From Cellvibrio sp. KY-YJ-3 (GTDB lineage: Bacteria > Pseudomonadota > Gammaproteobacteria > Pseudomonadales > Cellvibrionaceae), in NCBI RefSeq assembly GCF_008806955.1, contig NZ_CP031727.1:1364001-1428000 (forward strand): a DNA stretch of 64,000 nt, in the 5' to 3' direction. The notes beneath the pieces are model-generated. The model made no database searches. It worked only from the letters and a program-made list of their open reading frames with translations, and was not told the DNA's origin. Shown here piece after piece: positions 51,939-62,980 of this stretch (position 1 is its first letter; each line of letters begins with the position of its first letter). The position numbers and the translations under genes are program-made.

Positions 51939-52235
51939 ATGCCAAATTTAGCGGAACAAACAGTTGCACCCCAACCCAAGCTCTTGCCTGTTGTGCGGCG
52001 GGTTATTGAGCAGTTGGATGCGCTCTATATGGAAAGTGCCGGTAGTGTTAAGGCCAAAAGTCAGTTGGCCGATGTCTACTCGCATTGGCTGGCTGGGGGG
52101 CGAACCGGGCCATCGGGATTGCGCTACTACGTACAGGCCTTGGGTGCGCAGCTGGGGGATGAGGATTCCCGCACGGTATTTGCCGAAGCGGCAGAGCGGG
52201 TGTTGATTCATTTGCAGTCGGGTTATGCCAACTGA
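51939..52235 (+). CDS. Conserved small hypothetical protein
   Basis: 98 residues, soluble, helical. An AGGAGG sits 6 bases before the ATG at 51939, a strong ribosome binding site, so the gene is real and well translated; the GTG at 51936 is a poorer start. I do not recognise the family. It ends with a bulged hairpin downstream (52257). It stands alone between opgG and the hybrid kinase, and might be a small regulator. Confidence 0.75.
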   Translation: MPNLAEQTVAPQPKLLPVVRRVIEQLDALYMESAGSVKAKSQLADVYSHWLAGGRTGPSGLRYYVQALGAQLGDEDSRTVFAEAAERVLIHLQSGYAN

Positions 52236-52256
52236 CAAGCCAGTATTTTTTGTATA

Positions 52257-52294
52257 AACCGGTTTATCTCGCAGCCAGAGATAGCCGGTTGTTT
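52257..52294 (+). terminator. Bulged terminator-like hairpin
   Basis: AACCGG-TT-TATCTC, 7-base loop, GAGATA-G-CCGGTT followed by GTTTACG. It lies 22 bp past the stop of the small gene; the T-run is weak. Confidence 0.6.
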
Positions 52295-52343
52295 ACGTTG
52301 AGGTGCTACACTCCAAAGCATTACTCTTTTTTGTGTTGGTGCG

Positions 52344-54758
<2,415 letters not shown>

Positions 54759-54877
54759 GGCGCCCCTATAGTGGTGATTGGTTTTTTCTCCTTGCCTGTG
54801 TTCGGGTCAATCCTTATGATGGCGATCACTAATTGGGTACGCCCACCACCAGCTAACCTATAGGTTTGGAGTTATTT

Positions 54878-55207
54878 ATGAGTAGTGATGCAATCGTTCA
54901 TGTTAGTGATGCCAGCTTCGAGCAGGATGTATTAACAGCAGATTTGCCTGTGCTGGTAGACTTTTGGGCAGCCTGGTGCGGCCCTTGTAAAATGATCGCT
55001 CCTATTCTTGATGATTTGGCTGAGCAATTTGAAGGCAAAATCAAAATCGCCAAAATGGACGTAGATGCCAACAAAGATACCCCGGCTAAATTTGGTATTC
55101 GCGGTATTCCTACGCTGATTATTTTCAAGAACGGCGCGGCTCACGCGACCAAAGTTGGTGCACTGAGCAAACCGCAATTGGTTGATTTTATTAATTCATC
55201 CATCTAA
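54878..55207 (+). CDS. trxA: Thioredoxin 1
   Basis: 109 residues from the ATG at 54878, with GGAG 7 bases upstream; a TTG at 54866 is in frame. Cytoplasmic disulfide reductase with the classical WAAWCGPCKM active site, FGIRGIPTL cis-proline loop and conserved length. It precedes rho, the E. coli trxA-rho order. Confidence 0.98.
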   Translation: MSSDAIVHVSDASFEQDVLTADLPVLVDFWAAWCGPCKMIAPILDDLAEQFEGKIKIAKMDVDANKDTPAKFGIRGIPTLIIFKNGAAHATKVGALSKPQLVDFINSSI

Positions 55208-55214
55208 TTGCTCC

Positions 55215-55245
55215 GGGCCATCGCAAGATGGCCCAATTTGTTTTT
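55215..55245 (+). terminator. Terminator of trxA
   Basis: GGGCCATC-GCAA-GATGGCCC followed by AATTTGTTTTT, directly after the trxA stop. Perfect 8-bp stem with a T-rich tail. Confidence 0.88.
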
Positions 55246-55611
55246 GCACTTACAGATTTTTATCGCTATACTCCGAACATCCAATGTTTGTTCCTCTCCG
55301 AATCTCCTTCCCGATTCTAAAAACACAGACGAACAAACTCTAAATTCCCTGCTGTTGTTCTTGCCCCGGTATCTGACACGCGAATAAACCAATCGACCAG
55401 TTTTCTGCTAACAACAAATGAATGGACTTACCTATGTCCATCATGGAATCAAAGCTGGTTAACTAACTGTCCGCAGAATTCTCGTCAGATTCCCTTGCAA
55501 ACCGCGCAGCATAACTGTGTTTAGTTTTCTACAAACGTTTAATTTTCTAAAAACAATATCGCTCTCGCGATCATCTGCAATAAACCTACATCCATCTATA
55601 AAGTCTTTCCT
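55246..55611 (+). promoter_or_regulatory. Long rho leader region
   Basis: 366 bp without a gene between the trxA terminator and the rho ATG. Such long leaders are known from rho genes, where Rho represses its own expression by ending transcription in the leader. The stretch is C-rich and poor in G near its 3' half (e.g. 55505-55611), as expected for a Rho binding region. A promoter somewhere near 55380-55500 is inferred. Confidence 0.6.
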
Positions 55612-56871
55612 ATGAATCTAACCGACCTTAAAAAGAAACCGATTGAAGAATTAATTGATATCGCCCATGAAATGGGATTGGAAAATATCGCCCGCTCGCG
55701 CAAACAGGACATTATTTTTAATATCCTCAAGCGCCACGCCAAAGGCGGAGAGGATATTTACGGGGACGGGGTTTTGGAAATTTTGGTGGATGGATTCGGA
55801 TTTTTACGCTCAGCCGACAGTTCGTATCTAGCAGGTCCCGACGATATTTATGTTTCACCCAGTCAGATTCGCCGCTTTAACCTGCGCACTGGCGATACCA
55901 TCTCTGGCAAAATTCGCCCCCCCAAAGAAGGTGAACGCTATTTTGCCCTGTTGAAAGTTAACGATATTAACTTCGACAAACCAGAAAACTCCCGCAATAA
56001 AATTCTGTTTGAAAACCTCACGCCGCTGTTCCCCAATATTCGTCTGCCGCTTGAAGCGGGCAATGGTTCTACCGAAGACCTCACCGGTCGTATCATCGAT
56101 TTGATTGCTCCCATTGGTAAAGGTCAGCGCGGTTTGATCGTGGCGCCACCGAAAGCCGGTAAAACCATCATGATGCAAAATATTGCGCAGGCGATTACGC
56201 GCAATAATCCCGAGTGTCATTTGATTGTATTGCTGATCGACGAACGCCCGGAAGAAGTAACTGAAATGCAGCGCTCAGTGCGCGGCGAAGTGGTTGCTTC
56301 TACTTTCGATGAGCCACCTGCACGTCACGTACAAGTGGCCGACATGGTGATCGAGAAAGCCAAGCGTTTGGTTGAACACAAAAAAGACGTAGTGATTCTG
56401 CTCGACTCTATCACCCGTTTGGCGCGCGCGTACAACACTGTGATTCCTTCATCCGGTAAAGTATTGACCGGTGGTGTGGATGCGCATGCGCTGGAGCGCC
56501 CCAAGCGTTTCTTTGGTGCGGCGCGTAACATCGAGGAAGGTGGCAGTTTGAGTATTATCGCCACTGCACTGGTTGATACCGGCTCCAAAATGGATGAAGT
56601 GATTTACGAAGAATTTAAAGGTACCGGCAACCTGGAATTGCACCTTGATCGCAAAATTGCGGAAAAGCGTATTTATCCCGCAATTAACGTGCGTCGCTCC
56701 GGCACTCGCCGCGAAGACTTATTGATGAAAGAAGATGAGTTGCAGCGCGCCTGGATTCTGCGTCGTTTGTTGAACGATATGGAAGACGTTGCCGCAACAG
56801 AATTTTTACTCGATAAGTTGAAAGATTTCAAAACCAACGACGAATTCTTTATGTCGATGAAACGCAAGTAA
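55612..56871 (+). CDS. rho: Transcription termination factor Rho
   Basis: 419 residues, full length. RNA-binding N-terminal half ([31 protein letters not shown]), Walker [15 protein letters not shown], Walker [14 protein letters not shown], the Q- and R-loops ([24 protein letters not shown]) and the terminal ATPase residues are intact. Hexameric RNA helicase that ends transcription. Its own leader (55246-55611) probably carries feedback control. Confidence 0.98.
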   Translation: MNLTDLKKKPIEELIDIAHEMGLENIARSRKQDIIFNILKRHAKGGEDIYGDGVLEILVDGFGFLRSADSSYLAGPDDIYVSPSQIRRFNLRTGDTISGKIRPPKEGERYFALLKVNDINFDKPENSRNKILFENLTPLFPNIRLPLEAGNGSTEDLTGRIIDLIAPIGKGQRGLIVAPPKAGKTIMMQNIAQAITRNNPECHLIVLLIDERPEEVTEMQRSVRGEVVASTFDEPPARHVQVADMVIEKAKRLVEHKKDVVILLDSITRLARAYNTVIPSSGKVLTGGVDAHALERPKRFFGAARNIEEGGSLSIIATALVDTGSKMDEVIYEEFKGTGNLELHLDRKIAEKRIYPAINVRRSGTRREDLLMKEDELQRAWILRRLLNDMEDVAATEFLLDKLKDFKTNDEFFMSMKRK

Positions 56872-56931
56872 TCCCTCCCAGCCTCCCCCTTGAATAGGGG
56901 GAGGTTGTGTGTGGATTTAAAATTGTAGCTT

Positions 56932-56962
56932 GTAGCCCGTATGGAGCGCAGCGTAATGCGGG
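56932..56962 (+). repeat. Interspersed repetitive element
   Basis: GTAGCCCGTATGGAGCGCAG..CGTAATGCGGG is an imperfect palindrome of the kind that recurs between genes in many gammaproteobacteria. One copy is seen in this window. It lies downstream of rho, next to a true terminator. Its family name cannot be fixed from one copy. Confidence 0.55.
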
Positions 56963-56968
56963 AAATTC

Positions 56969-57010
56969 AAACCCGTATTTACTGCACTCGATACGGGTTT
57001 TTCTTTTTTT
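56969..57010 (+). terminator. Strong terminator after rho
   Basis: AAACCCGTAT / ATACGGGTTT perfect 10-bp stem (56969-56978, 56991-57000) followed by TTCTTTTTTT. A second CTCCCCC/GGGGGAG hairpin stands just before it at 56883-56903. Confidence 0.9.
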
Positions 57011-57098
57011 ACGGTGTTCTTTTTTACTTTTATTTTTTAACAGTTTTTATAATTTCGATTTTTTTAACTTTGGCTTTACGACTCGGGTTGTCAAGAAT

Positions 57099-58580
57099 AT
57101 GAAATACAAAGACCTAAGGGATTTTATCGATTTGCTGGAGGCGCGCGGTTTATTAAAACGCATCAAGCAAGAAATCGACCCCAACCTTGAAATGACTGAA
57201 ATTTGCGACCGCACGCTGCGCGCCGGTGGCCCAGCGTTGCTGTTTGAAAATCCCAAAGGTTATACCATTCCGGTGCTGGCCAACTTATTTGGCACCCCCG
57301 AGCGAGTGGCTTTGGGCATGGGGCAGGAGTCGGTAAGTGCGCTGCGCGAGGTGGGCAAGTTGCTCGCCTTTTTAAAAGAGCCGGAACCACCTAAAGGTTT
57401 TAAAGATGCCTGGGATAAATTGCCTTTATTTAAACAGGTATTAAATCTGGCTCCCAAAGTATTGGGCAAAGCCCAGTGTCAGGATGTGGTGCTGGAAGGC
57501 GATGCCGTCAATTTGGATCTGTTGCCAATTCAAACTTGTTGGCCGGGTGATGCCGGGCCCTTGGTGACTTGGCCGCTTGTTGTTACCCGTGGGCCGCACA
57601 AAGAGCGGCAGAACCTGGGTATTTACCGCATGCAAAAAATCGGTAAAAACCGGCTGATTATGCGCTGGCTTTCCCATCGCGGCGGTGCGTTGGATTTTCG
57701 CGAATTTCAAATTCAAAACCCCGGCAAAAATTATCCCGTTGCAGTTGCTCTCGGTGCTGATCCCGCAACTATTCTTGGAGCGGTAACACCAGTGCCGGAT
57801 ACTTTGTCTGAATACGGTTTTGCCGGATTGTTGCGCGGCGATAAAACTGAAGTAGTGAAATGTATCGGCAACGATTTACAAGTGCCGGCATCGGCCGAGT
57901 TTATTTTGGAAGGCTATATTGCACCCAATGATCTGGCGCCCGAGGGGCCATTTGGCGATCACACCGGTTATTACAACGAAGTGGATAATTTTCCGGTATT
58001 TACCGTCGAGCGTATTACCCATCGTCGCAATCCAATTTATCACAGCACTTACACTGGCCGTCCGCCGGATGAACCCGCTATTCTCGGTGTGGCACTCAAC
58101 GAAGTGTTTGTGCCGATTTTGCAAAAACAATTTCCGGAAATTGTGGATTTTTATTTGCCACCCGAAGGCTGTTCTTATCGCATGGCGGTGGTCACAATGA
58201 AAAAACAATATCCCGGTCACGCCAAGCGGGTGATGATGGGGGTGTGGAGTTTTCTGCGGCAATTTATGTACACCAAATTTGTGATTGTCACCGACGATGA
58301 TATTAATGCGCGCGATTGGAATGATGTGATTTGGGCGATGACCACGCGCATGGACCCGGCGCGCGACACAGTGATGATTGAAAATACACCGATTGATTAT
58401 CTCGATTTTGCCTCGCCGGTTTCCGGTTTGGGTTCCAAAATTGGTTTTGATGCCACTAACAAATGGCCCGGTGAAACTGTGCGCGAATGGGGCACACCTA
58501 TTGTGATGGATGAACAGGTAAAAGCGCGGGTTGATGAGATCTGGAATGAATTGGGCATAGATTTGCCATCCGCCTATTAA
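57099..58580 (+). CDS. ubiD: UbiD 4-hydroxy-3-polyprenylbenzoate decarboxylase
   Basis: 493 residues from the ATG at 57099 (open frame upstream has no homology). Decarboxylates polyprenyl-4-hydroxybenzoate in ubiquinone synthesis, using prenylated FMN made by UbiX. Features: [22 protein letters not shown] start, [40 protein letters not shown] near the C-terminus with conserved acidic and Arg residues. It is interesting that 4-hydroxybenzoate can also come from the chorismatase of the polyene cluster. Confidence 0.96.
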   Translation: MKYKDLRDFIDLLEARGLLKRIKQEIDPNLEMTEICDRTLRAGGPALLFENPKGYTIPVLANLFGTPERVALGMGQESVSALREVGKLLAFLKEPEPPKGFKDAWDKLPLFKQVLNLAPKVLGKAQCQDVVLEGDAVNLDLLPIQTCWPGDAGPLVTWPLVVTRGPHKERQNLGIYRMQKIGKNRLIMRWLSHRGGALDFREFQIQNPGKNYPVAVALGADPATILGAVTPVPDTLSEYGFAGLLRGDKTEVVKCIGNDLQVPASAEFILEGYIAPNDLAPEGPFGDHTGYYNEVDNFPVFTVERITHRRNPIYHSTYTGRPPDEPAILGVALNEVFVPILQKQFPEIVDFYLPPEGCSYRMAVVTMKKQYPGHAKRVMMGVWSFLRQFMYTKFVIVTDDDINARDWNDVIWAMTTRMDPARDTVMIENTPIDYLDFASPVSGLGSKIGFDATNKWPGETVREWGTPIVMDEQVKARVDEIWNELGIDLPSAY

Positions 58581-58595
58581 TAACCGGAGTGTGCG

Positions 58596-58787
58596 ATGAG
58601 TTTGCAAGAAGAGTGTTTTCTCGATTGCCCCTACTGCGGCGAGCCGATCAGTGTGCTGGTGGACTGCTCGCTGGAGCAGCAAACCTATGTGGAAGATTGC
58701 CAGGTCTGCTGCCAGCCAATGGTGTTACAGGTGACAGTTGATGAAGAGGGTATAGCAAGTGTTTACGCCCAGCGTGAGGATGAATAG
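58596..58787 (+). CDS. CPXCG motif-containing cysteine-rich protein
   Basis: 63 residues. DCPYCGEPISVLVDCS and YVEDCQVCCQPMVL form a two-CxxC zinc-ribbon-like site typical of the YgiT/CPXCG family. 15 bp after ubiD; probably co-transcribed. Role unknown. Confidence 0.88.
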   Translation: MSLQEECFLDCPYCGEPISVLVDCSLEQQTYVEDCQVCCQPMVLQVTVDEEGIASVYAQREDE

Positions 58788-58897
58788 CTGCTAGTATCTG
58801 TAATCGATAACCTTGGTTTTAAGCGGTTTATGGGTTATAAAACTTTTGGTGTGTCTGTCGGTAGCTGACTCATTCCATTCAAAAAAGGGGTTTTAAC

Positions 58898-59305
58898 ATG
58901 AGCATCGTAAAAGAATTCAAAGCCTTTGCTATCAAAGGTAATGTGGTGGATTTAGCCGTGGGTGTGATTATCGGCACCGCCTTCGGCAAAATTGTGTCGT
59001 CATTGGTGGGTGATGTGGTTATGCCGCCAATTGGTTACTTAATTGGTGGGGTTAATTTTTCTGACCTGGCATTTACTTTACCCGCGTTGCTGGAGGGGCA
59101 AACTCCGGTTTTGGTGGCCTACGGTAAATTCCTGCAAACGCTGATTGATTTCACCATTATTGCGTTTGTTATTTTTATGGTTATTAAAGTGATCAATCGC
59201 TTAAAGAAAAAGGAAGAGGAGGCTCCTGCTGCTCCCCCACCACCCAGCAATGAAGAGTTATTGCTGACCGAAATTCGCGATTTATTAAAACAGCAGCAAA
59301 AATAA
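58898..59305 (+). CDS. mscL: Large-conductance mechanosensitive channel
   Basis: 135 residues. [46 protein letters not shown] is the classic first half with helix TM1, [19 protein letters not shown] is TM2 and the basic tail. Opens on membrane tension during osmotic downshock. Own transcription unit with a strong terminator after it. Confidence 0.97.
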   Translation: MSIVKEFKAFAIKGNVVDLAVGVIIGTAFGKIVSSLVGDVVMPPIGYLIGGVNFSDLAFTLPALLEGQTPVLVAYGKFLQTLIDFTIIAFVIFMVIKVINRLKKKEEEAPAAPPPPSNEELLLTEIRDLLKQQQK

Positions 59306-59343
59306 AAGTGACGGCTGGCAGATAATAATCTCTGCCAGTGCGA

Positions 59344-59389
59344 TAAAAAAATAGGGCGATCCCGTTAAACAGGGTCGCCCTATTTTTTT
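59344..59389. terminator. Bidirectional terminator between mscL and the binding-protein gene
   Basis: AAAAAAATAGGGCGATCCC, 8-base loop, GGGTCGCCCTATTTTTTT: long stem with one bulged base and T-runs in both directions, between convergent genes. Confidence 0.92.
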
Positions 59390-59404
59390 GGCAACTACTG
59401 TCAA

Positions 59405-60301
59405 CTATTCTTCAGTGGGGGGATTTAATAACACCCAGCTTTCCAATTCCGGATGAAAAAATCCACACTCGCGATAGGCTCGCTCGATGGTGCCCGTGCG
59501 TCGCAGCTGCGCCACGCCCAGACTCAAGGCGCGGTAAAACTCCGCAGCCAAAGGGTGTTTTTTGCTGACTGGCCAGTGGCGGCTACCGCTGATGGCAATT
59601 TTTATTCCCTCGATGGGCACGAGCTTGATGTTATCCACCTGAATTTCTTTGCCGGGATTATTCGCCACCGGCGAGAGCGTAAAATCCACACGCCCGGCGT
59701 TGATCATCCGTGCGATGTTGATCCAGTTAGGCGTGTACATAATTTTGTCGAAACCCAATTGCTGCAGGGTATCCAAATCGGGTTTCCACTGGCGGCTGGT
59801 GGCGACTTTGAGTTGGGTGAGTTGCGCAAGGGTTTTGCTATTAAGGGCGCGCTGATTGTTGGGGGAGGTATAAAGCCCCACAACAAATTGCCCCTCTTTT
59901 ACGATGGGCGCGGAAATGTGCAATTGATCCTGTTGGCCAATTAAATCCTGATACCAAATCGTTCCACCAATGCTGAGCGTTTTACCATCGATCACATTGC
60001 GAATACTGCGAAAATAATTTTCCTCATCGGCAAACTCTATGGGCTGCTCAAAACCTCCCAGTGCGAGTGCTTGCTGCATCAACACTAATTCAATTACATC
60101 GCGGCGTGCGTAGTTGCCGCCATAAAAGCTAATTTCCTGTACATCGCGCCCGGCTAAAAATTGGGTGTAATCGCGATGGATATCGGGCAGTACGGCAATA
60201 GTGGCTTTGGGTTGAGCCGAGAGCGGGGCACTGACAAAAAAACTTGCCAACAGAATCAAGCAAGCGGAGAGCCAACAGCCTAGGGAAGTATTGATTCGCA
60301 T
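59405..60301 (-). CDS. Periplasmic solute-binding-like protein
   Basis: 298 residues from the ATG at 60301; upstream frame lacks homology. Signal peptide (WLSACLILLASFFVSAPLSAQ) and a bilobed SBP_bac_3-like fold (TIAVLPDIHRDYTQFLA, ADEENYFRSIRNVIDGKT, VDFTLSPVANNPGK, FYRALSLGVAQLRRTGTIERAYRECGF). The lack of transporter genes suggests a sensor or orphan binding protein. Ligand unknown. Confidence 0.8.
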   Translation of the reverse strand: MRINTSLGCWLSACLILLASFFVSAPLSAQPKATIAVLPDIHRDYTQFLAGRDVQEISFYGGNYARRDVIELVLMQQALALGGFEQPIEFADEENYFRSIRNVIDGKTLSIGGTIWYQDLIGQQDQLHISAPIVKEGQFVVGLYTSPNNQRALNSKTLAQLTQLKVATSRQWKPDLDTLQQLGFDKIMYTPNWINIARMINAGRVDFTLSPVANNPGKEIQVDNIKLVPIEGIKIAISGSRHWPVSKKHPLAAEFYRALSLGVAQLRRTGTIERAYRECGFFHPELESWVLLNPPTEE

Positions 60302-60395
60302 AAAGGTCAGTATCTGAAAATGCTGTGAATGAGCCATGGCCTGGTGATGTACATACCCGTTTTAGTGTGGGCGCCATTTGGCCAATCGTCCAGTT

Positions 60396-60794
60396 TCAGA
60401 GTATGGGCTGGCCGCGGTACATGCGCACAGGCTTTTCAGCCACGGGCACGCTGGGAGCCAGAATTTCACTGCGCACTATGTTGTCACCGCCGGGTGTTTC
60501 CTGGGTTGCATCTTCCAGTACGGTTTGGCCGCGATATACCTTCACCACCTGGCGCGGTATTTCTTTGGTGTTCTCACTAACCACTGGTTCCAACAGGCTG
60601 GCCCATTCCGGCCCCGCCATAAACAGCAGCTCTTTAATCAAGGCTTTAGTGATAGTGTCTTTGCTGTGCTGGTGATAGTCGGCTAACTCTTTCAGCACAT
60701 CCGGGTTGGCCATTTTGACGCTGGGCTTCATGGCCGCGTCAACCCGGCGACGAATCTCGTAAACCAAATCAACCATAGGCTTCGTGTATTGCAT
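60396..60794 (-). CDS. Conserved hypothetical protein
   Basis: 132 residues, soluble, start ATG at 60794 in MQYTKPMVDLVYEIRRRV. Contains KVYRGQTVLE and MYRGQPIL, a repeated YRGQ motif at the middle and C-terminus. Not recognised otherwise. Stands alone between the binding-protein gene and cysE. Confidence 0.72.
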   Translation of the reverse strand: MQYTKPMVDLVYEIRRRVDAAMKPSVKMANPDVLKELADYHQHSKDTITKALIKELLFMAGPEWASLLEPVVSENTKEIPRQVVKVYRGQTVLEDATQETPGGDNIVRSEILAPSVPVAEKPVRMYRGQPIL

Positions 60795-60982
60795 ACTTGC
60801 TCCCCCGGTCCTGAATTAGACTCTTGGACTAGTAATTGAGCAAAATTCAGACCAAAGCCGGAAAGCCTGTAAATCCTTACTTTTATTGCTATTGCTTCTA
60901 TTGGTTGATATTTATTGGTGCGCGTTGGCTTTTTTGGTGCACTCTTGTGCTGCTTAAATGTGCGCTTGTGAGTGCCCCTTTA

Positions 60983-61792
60983 TCAGCGAATAAGGTGATC
61001 CATTTCACGTGCAGGTTGTGAACACTGTGTCTCCCCGATCACCTGCGCCGGTACGCCTGCCACAGTCGCGCGCGCAGGTACGTCTTTAATCACTACACTG
61101 CCTGCACCAATTTTGGCGCATTCGCCCACGGTGATATTGCCCAAAATCTTGGCGCCGGCGCCAATTAACACGCCTTTGCGCACTTTGGGGTGTCTATCGC
61201 CGGCTTCTTTACCCGTGCCGCCCAGGGTGACCGACTGCATGATGGACACCATGTCCTCGATCACCGCTGTCTCGCCAATCACAATGCCGGTGGCGTGATC
61301 AAACATAATGCCCTTGCCGATACGCGCTGCGGGGTGGATATCCACCGCAAACACCGCCGAAATGCGGTTCTGCAGGAACAGCGCTAGTGAATTGCGCCCC
61401 TGATTCCACAGCCAATGCGCAATGCGATAAGCCTGCAGTGCGTGAAAGCCTTTGAAGTAAAGCAGCGGTGTTACCAGCGAGCAGCAGGCGGAGTCGCGCT
61501 CGCTAACCGCGAGTAAATCCGCACGCACCGACTCCACAATGCTCTGGTCTTTTGCCATGGCCTCCTCGATGACTTCGCGAATTAACATGGCGGGCAGCGC
61601 CGGGCTATCGAGTTTATTGGCGAGGTGGAAGCTGAGTGCCGCTTCCAGGGTGTCGTGATTGAGGATGGTGGAATAAAGGAAGCTGGCGAGTACCGGTTCG
61701 GCCTCGGCTTGTTTGCGGGTTTGCACGCGAATCGATTCCCACAAACTGTCGATGACAAGGGCGCTGGTGGCGGTGGTAACGTTGGCATTCAT
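60983..61792 (-). CDS. cysE: Serine O-acetyltransferase
   Basis: 269 residues. First step of cysteine synthesis: serine plus acetyl-CoA to O-acetylserine. N-terminal helical domain then a left-handed beta helix with hexapeptide repeats (DIHPAARIGKGIMFDHATGIVIGETAVIEDMVSIMQSVTLGGTGKEAGDRHPKVRKG). The catalytic His/Asp are in FDHATGIVIGE and the C-terminal GVPAQVIG is present. Own unit on the minus strand. Confidence 0.97.
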   Translation of the reverse strand: MNANVTTATSALVIDSLWESIRVQTRKQAEAEPVLASFLYSTILNHDTLEAALSFHLANKLDSPALPAMLIREVIEEAMAKDQSIVESVRADLLAVSERDSACCSLVTPLLYFKGFHALQAYRIAHWLWNQGRNSLALFLQNRISAVFAVDIHPAARIGKGIMFDHATGIVIGETAVIEDMVSIMQSVTLGGTGKEAGDRHPKVRKGVLIGAGAKILGNITVGECAKIGAGSVVIKDVPARATVAGVPAQVIGETQCSQPAREMDHLIR

Positions 61793-61873
61793 GGCCAGAT
61801 CCTTATTCGGAGAAATAAAAAACCATTATTGGGGGCGTAGGTGAATAATTCCAGCACCAGCAGCTCGATACGT

Positions 61874-62731
61874 TTAATAAATGACCAGTGGTGGTTCGTT
61901 CATCGCCGCCAGCTGCTCGCGTAACTCCAAAATATGCTCGCCCCAATAGCGTTCGGTGTTAAACCAGGGGAAGTGACGGGGAAAGGCCGGGTCGGTCCAG
62001 CGCCGCGCCAGCCACGCACTGTAGTGCATGATACGCAGGCTGCGCAGGGCTTCGATCAAGGCCAGTTCCGCCAAATCAAAATCGCAAAACTCGCGGTAGC
62101 CTTCCAGCACTTCCGCCAGTTGCAAAGTCTGTTGTTCGCGCTCGCCGGAGAGCAGCATCCACAAATCCTGAATCGCCGGGCCCATGCGTGCATCGTCAAA
62201 GTCGACGAAGTGGGGCACCTCTTCGCGCCACAAAATATTGCCGGGGTGACAGTCGCCATGCAGGCGGATGGGCGTGTAGTCCACGCGTGCGAATAGCGTT
62301 TCGCAGCGCGCTAATAAATCGGCGCCTAAGGTGCGATAAGACTCGCACAGGCTGGCGGGGATAAAATCGTTCGCCAGTAAAAAGTCGTAACTGTCGCGCC
62401 CAAAGGTTTGGATATTCAGCGCCGGGCGATGCACAAACGGGCGCGCCTGCCCCAAGGCGTGGATGCGCCCGAGGGTGCGGCCGAGTGAGAGCAGCGCATC
62501 AAAGTCATCCAGATTGGGTGCGTGGCCGCCTTGACGTAAGTAGAGCGCAAAACGAAAGCCCTGAAATTCGCGCAGGGTATTACCTTCATCGTCGGCCATG
62601 GGCGGCACTACCGAAATCTCCAAGTCCTTTAACGCCTGGGTGAACTCATGCTCTTCAATAATCTGTTCATTGGTCCAGCGCTCGGGGCGATAAAACTTCG
62701 CGATCAAGGGGCTCGCGCCTTCAATGCCCAC
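61874..62731 (-). CDS. srkA: SrkA (YihE)-type stress response kinase, N-terminally truncated
   Basis: 285 residues from the GTG at 62731. The fold is intact from KFYRPERWTNEQIIEEH on: RLHGDCHPGNILW (catalytic), FVDFDDARMGPAIQDLWML (metal site). The family protein is ~330 residues. Here the homologous frame continues upstream only for nine codons (YDENRVYQ) to an in-frame TAA at 62759-62761, with no start codon but the GTG. About 35-40 residues, including part of the nucleotide-binding start, are gone. It may be a pseudogene or a shortened protein. Confidence 0.85.
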   Translation of the reverse strand: MGIEGASPLIAKFYRPERWTNEQIIEEHEFTQALKDLEISVVPPMADDEGNTLREFQGFRFALYLRQGGHAPNLDDFDALLSLGRTLGRIHALGQARPFVHRPALNIQTFGRDSYDFLLANDFIPASLCESYRTLGADLLARCETLFARVDYTPIRLHGDCHPGNILWREEVPHFVDFDDARMGPAIQDLWMLLSGEREQQTLQLAEVLEGYREFCDFDLAELALIEALRSLRIMHYSAWLARRWTDPAFPRHFPWFNTERYWGEHILELREQLAAMNEPPLVIY

Positions 62732-62761
62732 TTGGTAAACACGATTTTCATCATACCCTTA

Positions 62762-62980
62762 ACGCAATTATACATGTGCACCGGTACCTGGTTGTTAATA
62801 AAGAGGTTTTTTTAGATAAAAAAATAAATATGTATACATTTATATCCAGGGTGTTGTGTACAAATATAGCTGGATGGTGCGGCTCGACAGTTATGGCAAG
62901 GCTCACCAATGTTTTGTCGCCGGTATAATCGCCAGTCTATAACTATAGCCCTGCATTTATCTGTGAGTGACGGCATGGCG
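62762..62980. other. AT-rich junction region
   Basis: 219 bp between the truncated srkA frame and the 3' end of the gene at the right edge. It is clearly more AT-rich than the srkA side and carries no frame with homology. I see no tRNA or integrase; it may mark an insertion or rearrangement border. Confidence 0.5.

Noticed and set aside
62762-62980. tRNA or attachment site at the island border
   Set aside because: No cloverleaf, no integrase and no clear direct repeat could be seen in the segment.
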